The translations under genes and the position numbers were made by a program. Shown in pieces: positions 13,161-16,456 of a stretch of DNA of 16,456 bases (its first letter is position 1; the number at the start of each line of letters is the position of its first letter). Under the pieces are notes generated by a model. That model did no database searches. It saw only the letters and a program-made list of their open reading frames with translations, and was not told the origin of the DNA. The stretch spans positions 1 through 16,456 of the forward strand of contig JADZDV010000241.1 of the NCBI GenBank assembly GCA_020850915.1. The letters run 5' to 3'. This stretch comes from Chloroflexota bacterium (GTDB taxonomy: Bacteria; Chloroflexota; UBA6077; JADZDV01).

Positions 13161-13285
13161 TGTCGGGGCGCTGCTTGCTGGGCGCGTGCAACATCGGAGA
13201 CGACGGTATCGGGGCCAGCGGGCGCAGCAAGCAGCGCCCCTACCGGCCTGTCGACCACCCTGCAACTTTTCTCGGGCGCAGCCTC
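13161..13285. repeat. Dispersed palindromic repeat, copy B (intact hairpin)
   Basis: GGGGCGCTGCTTGCT (13165-13179) and AGCAAGCAGCGCCCC (13226-13240) are perfect 15-bp inverted arms around a 46-bp loop. The loop starts GTGCAACATC and holds ATCGGGG, as in copy A. After the right arm come ACCGGCCTGTCGACCACCC and TGCAACTTTTCTCGGGCGCA, again matching copy A in the same orientation. No coding sequence: a MITE/REP-like element mobilised, if at all, by enzymes encoded elsewhere. Confidence 0.78.
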
Positions 13286-13346
13286 ATGCAGGTTGACGAA
13301 CAAGCGTCCAGATCTAGACCGGCACTACCGGGTCTTTCTGCTCGAT

Positions 13347-13910
13347 TCAGAGCGGGGAACGGCACGAGCTGAATGCGGTACGAGGTTGCATGAGCCGTCC
13401 GACATGGCGCGGACAGGGCGGGCGGCAGTCGGCAGGGGCGTGCAGCTCGTTCGGCGCGATGGCGAGGCTGACGTCGGTCAGCTCGTGTTCGAGTGCCTCG
13501 CGCGCCGGGGTGGTGTGGCGGCCGGTTCGGAGCGGGATCTCATCGAGGCAGAGGGTCACCACGAACGCCAGGCCCATGGCCGTGGCGCTCACGGATAACA
13601 GGTCGGCGATCACCGTGGCGAGGCTGGCCCGGACCGCCTCCCGCAAGGCGTCGAAGGGCAGCCGGGCCTGGGGGCCGCGGAGCGGTGCTGACGCTGTGCC
13701 GTTGCCCCGGGCGCGAGGAGCACCTGGGGGTTCTGACTCTGGGCCGGACGATCCGCGGGGATGGCCTGGCGCAGTCCAACTGGCGGGCTGGCGCTCAGGA
13801 CGACCTGGGTGCGCGATCGGCTCACTCGGGTGCGTTCGCGCCAGATCCTGGCTGCCGGCCGTCGCACGCGATGACTCGTCCCTCGTCGCACGCGGGGTGC
13901 GTTCTGAAGA
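13347..13910 (-). pseudogene. Remnant of a DHA2-type (14-helix) MFS exporter, C-terminal region
   Basis: On the minus strand, about 13671 down to 13520, the frame reads FDALREAVRASLATVIADLL, then SATAMGLAFVVTLCLDEIPL followed by RTGR. This matches the last transmembrane helix and the LxEIPLR ending of EmrB/QacA-type drug exporters. Just upstream, in a different frame, QNPQVLLAPGATAQ resembles the NPQxLLSPEA segment of the same family. Still further, LQNAPRVRRGTS (about 13872-13910) resembles the VQNAVPRxxxGxATS motif. The pieces are in the right order but in several frames and without the N-terminal helices, so this is a decayed gene. The identification of the end is good, that of the upstream pieces tentative. 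The whole 12903-14010 stretch otherwise holds no intact gene. Confidence 0.58.
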
Positions 13911-14010
13911 TAGTCGAGGGCGGTGAGGCGGACTGCCATTGACGACCTGCCCCTGAATAGCACACAGGTGAGTCACACGGCACGGGGGCGATGCGCGGGA
14001 GAGGCTGCAC

Positions 14011-15159
14011 GTGTGGAGCTGGAAGAAGAGCCAGACGACAACCTGGCCGGAGCCGATGGAGGCGCTTGAGCAGGCCGGTCGTCCGGCGGGTCTACCGCCG
14101 GACGAGGGCGCGGCGCTGGATGCGTTGGCGGCGCTGCTGCGCACGCTCGGCGAGTATGGCTTCGACCTGGACCGCCAGGACGCGGCGAGCTTCCGACACG
14201 CTTGCGACGCCTGGGCTCGGCACCTCTTGATCGTCTCGCAGCCGCCGGAGGCGGCCCGCCAGCAGGCGGCCGCGGCGCCTGGTGAGCGGGACTGGCTGGG
14301 ACTGCGGCAGTTCGTCGCGGCACGGCGTAGGGACGAGCAGCAGTACGTTTTCAAGACGCTGAACGACCTGCGACAGGTGATCTGGACGTTCGTCCAGGGC
14401 CTCCAGACCGCGTTTGCCGAGGATGAGCAGACGGACGATCGACTGCTGAGCCAGTTCGAGCGGCTCAGGACAGTGGACGGCCGCGACACCGAGGAGATCA
14501 AGCGTGAGGTGGCCAGTACGGTCGCGACGCTCACCGGGCTGGTGGAGGAGCACAAGCGCATCCACCAGATGCGGGTGGAGCACCTGGCCGCGCGGGTGGC
14601 TGAGCTGGGCGGACAACTGAAGGTGGCGCGGCACGATAGCACGATCGATCCCCTGACGCGAGCGTTCAACCGCCGGGCTGCCGAGGAGCAGCTCTCCAGG
14701 ACGGTCTACCTGCGGGATGCGTTTGGCCAGTCGGCGTGCCTGCTCCTGGCGGACCTCGACAACCTGAAGATCCTGAACGACACGCACGGCCACCAGGCCG
14801 GAGACGCGGCGCTGAAGGCGTTCGCGGACTGTCTGGTCCGGAGCTTCCCACGCCGAACGGATACCGTCGCCCGATTCGGCGGAGATGAGTTCGTCGTGAT
14901 CATGCCGGAGACGTCGCTCCAGGACGGCGTGCGCCTGACTGAGCGGCTCATGCGGCTCGTCCGAGCGACCGAGGTGTCGCACGAGGGCGTGTTCCTGAGG
15001 CTGACGACGTCCGTTGGCATTTCCGAGCTGGGCTGGTCGGAGACGCTCAGCAGTTGGTTCAACCGCACGGACCAGGCGCTGTACCGCGCCAAGCAGACCG
15101 GCCGGGACCAGTTCGTCGAAGCGGTCGGGCCGGGGCCGTCAGAGATCGAGCGCCGATAG
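14011..15159 (+). CDS. Soluble diguanylate cyclase (GGDEF domain) with helical N-terminal domain
   Basis: A 382-residue cytoplasmic enzyme predicted to make cyclic di-GMP from two GTP. Residues 1-205 are helical and without membrane segments (LDALAALLRTLGEYG, FRHACDAWARHLL, a coiled-coil-like stretch EEIKREVASTVATLTGLVEE), probably sensory or dimerising; no known sensor domain is recognised. The GGDEF domain (about 210-370) has DPLTRAFNRRA, the metal-binding ADLDNLKILNDTHGHQAGD (247-265) and an intact GGDEF at 290-294. An RxxD inhibitory site (R281-R-T-D284) lies five residues before GGDEF, so product inhibition is expected. The GTG start follows GGGAGAGG by six bases. It converges with the CAP-protein gene, with only 11 bases between the stops. 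No EAL or HD-GYP partner is in the window. Confidence 0.93.
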   Translation: MWSWKKSQTTTWPEPMEALEQAGRPAGLPPDEGAALDALAALLRTLGEYGFDLDRQDAASFRHACDAWARHLLIVSQPPEAARQQAAAAPGERDWLGLRQFVAARRRDEQQYVFKTLNDLRQVIWTFVQGLQTAFAEDEQTDDRLLSQFERLRTVDGRDTEEIKREVASTVATLTGLVEEHKRIHQMRVEHLAARVAELGGQLKVARHDSTIDPLTRAFNRRAAEEQLSRTVYLRDAFGQSACLLLADLDNLKILNDTHGHQAGDAALKAFADCLVRSFPRRTDTVARFGGDEFVVIMPETSLQDGVRLTERLMRLVRATEVSHEGVFLRLTTSVGISELGWSETLSSWFNRTDQALYRAKQTGRDQFVEAVGPGPSEIERR

Positions 15160-15170
15160 CACAGCGGCGA

Positions 15171-16456
15171 TCACTGGGCTGTCGTGAAGCTCCAGCGTAG
15201 ATCCGGGCCACCGCTCCACTGGAAGCGCGCGGTGTAGCGTGTGTTTGGCTTCAGTGGAGCGCGGGGGACGATGGTCGGCTGGCCGAAGGCGTCCACCAGG
15301 TCGACCGGGACCTCGACGTCCGCGCCGTTGTTCTCGTACAGCCGCGCGGAGAGCTGGCCTCCTGGCGTGGCGCCGCCCAGCAGCAGGGTGACGGGAAAGC
15401 CGAACGGTCCCGTTCGGTCGCTCGCTACGGCATAGTCGTCACACACGCAGCCGATCGGCACACCGCTCTGGCCGTCGCCCGGGTAGCGGCCAACCGCGCT
15501 GGAGAGATCGCGACGGCCGGCAAGGTCCAGCACCGCGTTAGCCGAGGCGTCATCTGAGCGGCGACCAAACCCGCCGAACTGCGCGGCGAGGTCCAGCAGG
15601 ACGGCCCGGTGGTAGACGCTGGCGAGCCACCCGGCCACGATGCGCTCCGGGTCCGGCTCGCCGAGGCTCATCACCTCGCCGACTCGGGAGAGGGCGGGCG
15701 GGCGGCCCGTGTTTGCCCGGGTCACCCGGATGGCGGGCGTCTCGCCGGTGAAGAGGTCTGAGCCGGGCATCTCGCCGTTCAGGTTCGAGTCGTTGCTGGC
15801 GCTGGCGTACTGAGCGTGCGCGCCGGCTGAGGTGTCGAGCGCGCTGTGGCGCAGGAGGGGCAGCGCGCCAGCCCTGGCGCGAGCACCGTTGGCAGCGGCC
15901 AGTGCCCGCGCGGCGAACTGCTCCGTCGTGGTGGGCTCCTTCGAGGGCACGGCCGTGACGGTCGAAGCCGGCGGCGCGACATCCTGAGGCTGGGCAGACG
16001 CCGCGCGAGGCGCGGGTGGCTGGAGCACCGGTCGGGTCCGCTCGGCCAGGATTGGCGCGGGCTCCGCGGAGCGCGCGGTGGGCGCCGCGACGGCTGGTGA
16101 TGGCGGTGTGGCCGGGGTAGCGGCGGCATGAGCCCCCAGCGCCGGCACGCGAACGGTGAGATCCTGCACCGTTGGCGTCGGGGCGATCGTCGGCGTGGCT
16201 GGCACGGTGGTCGGAGCCGGTAGGGTGGTCGGAGCCGGCACGGTCGGCGTGGCAGTGGGTTCGGCCACGACGCGGAAGGCCTGCTGGGTCTCGGCGATGT
16301 GGTCGGCTGTGTCTCGAGCGCGCGCCTTGATCACGACGCGCCCGGTCTGGGAGGTGCTCACAGTCCAGCTTCTCCGGCAGGGGGAGACGCCGCCACACGT
16401 GTAGCTGCGCGTCTCCTTCAGCGCGTCGTCGCCGGTGTCTACGGCCCACCACCAGA
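15171..16456 (-). CDS. Secreted CAP/SCP-domain protein with Ig-like flanks (5' end outside the window)
   Basis: The frame is open to the window edge (at least 427 residues); the first internal GTG at 16361 is probably not the start, because upstream codons read SYTCGGVSPC, like an Ig-type extracellular domain with a Cys pair. Order seen: end of an Ig-like module (TGRVVIKARARDTADHIAET); a long Pro/Thr linker with PTATPTVPAPTTLPAPTT, typical of surface proteins; a CAP/SCP domain (AARALAAANGARARAGALPL, then HAQYAS, GEVMS and IVAGWLASVYHRAVLLDLAA, GGFG); and a C-terminal Big-5-like beta domain (LKPNTRYTARFQWSGGPD, WSFTTAQ). CAP proteins in bacteria are extracellular with mostly unknown roles. The canonical CAP His near HAQYAS and Glu in GEVM are visible. 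The LRHSALDTSAGAHA segment fits the family. Confidence 0.84.
   Translation of the reverse strand, partial: WWWAVDTGDDALKETRSYTCGGVSPCRRSWTVSTSQTGRVVIKARARDTADHIAETQQAFRVVAEPTATPTVPAPTTLPAPTTVPATPTIAPTPTVQDLTVRVPALGAHAAATPATPPSPAVAAPTARSAEPAPILAERTRPVLQPPAPRAASAQPQDVAPPASTVTAVPSKEPTTTEQFAARALAAANGARARAGALPLLRHSALDTSAGAHAQYASASNDSNLNGEMPGSDLFTGETPAIRVTRANTGRPPALSRVGEVMSLGEPDPERIVAGWLASVYHRAVLLDLAAQFGGFGRRSDDASANAVLDLAGRRDLSSAVGRYPGDGQSGVPIGCVCDDYAVASDRTGPFGFPVTLLLGGATPGGQLSARLYENNGADVEVPVDLVDAFGQPTIVPRAPLKPNTRYTARFQWSGGPDLRWSFTTAQ

Noticed and set aside
11358..13285. Composite transposon made by the two repeat copies
   Set aside because: No transposase, no target duplications seen, and the copies are short non-coding palindromes in direct orientation; described as dispersed repeats instead.
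14092..14982. 296-residue minus-strand ORF opposite the GGDEF gene
   Set aside because: Antisense shadow; the plus frame carries all GGDEF catalytic motifs.
15144..15172. Stem CGCCG/CGGCG between the convergent GGDEF and CAP genes as terminator
   Set aside because: Only 5 bp with a bulged extension; too weak in such GC-rich DNA to claim.

Overview
The window is high-GC DNA (third codon positions are almost all G or C), so most long antisense ORFs are composition artefacts. The gene content suggests a free-living high-GC bacterium: DnaE with C-terminal OB fold, RNase PH, M16B peptidase pair, a secreted beta-propeller, a P/T-rich CAP protein, an SPFH protein and a GGDEF protein. Dispersed palindromes of the GTAGGGGCGC type also fit. 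My best guess is Chloroflexota (Thermomicrobia/Sphaerobacter-like), but nothing here proves the phylum. No rRNA, tRNA, CRISPR array or transposase was seen.

Left part (1-5105): the C-terminal part of dnaE enters from outside the window. It is followed by a secreted seven-repeat beta-propeller (+), a decayed PucR-type regulator (-), a divergent RNase PH with a two-helix membrane protein 3 nt behind it (+), and a convergent secreted GH99/DUF5010-like protein (-).

Middle (5106-10098): two secreted M16B peptidase-like genes overlap by GTGA. The first lacks all zinc ligands but keeps the R/Y pair; the second has HFMEH plus the distal Glu but lacks the R/Y pair. This is the pattern of an obligate heterodimer. 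The first gene carries an in-frame TAG 64 codons before its true end. Next comes a 406-bp leader region with a perfect 18-bp palindrome, then the most unusual gene of the window: a ParB/Spo0J-like protein whose C-terminal dimerisation domain is replaced by an ASCH (PUA-like) domain. A very strong hairpin centred on its stop codon and a 15-bp tandem repeat separate it from a convergent redoxin gene.

Right part (9583-16456): the redoxin gene lies 28 nt downstream of an SPFH/prohibitin gene (both -). An orphan NMT1/SsuA-type lipoprotein (+) is flanked on both sides by copies of the same palindromic dispersed repeat. The following 1.1 kb is decayed DNA: a short gene fragment, the second repeat copy and the remnant of a DHA2-type MFS exporter. 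A soluble diguanylate cyclase (+) and a large secreted CAP-domain protein (-, running out of the window) converge at the right end.

The most distinctive candidates for new biology are the ParB-ASCH fusion with its palindromic leader, and the amber-interrupted M16 heterodimer operon.
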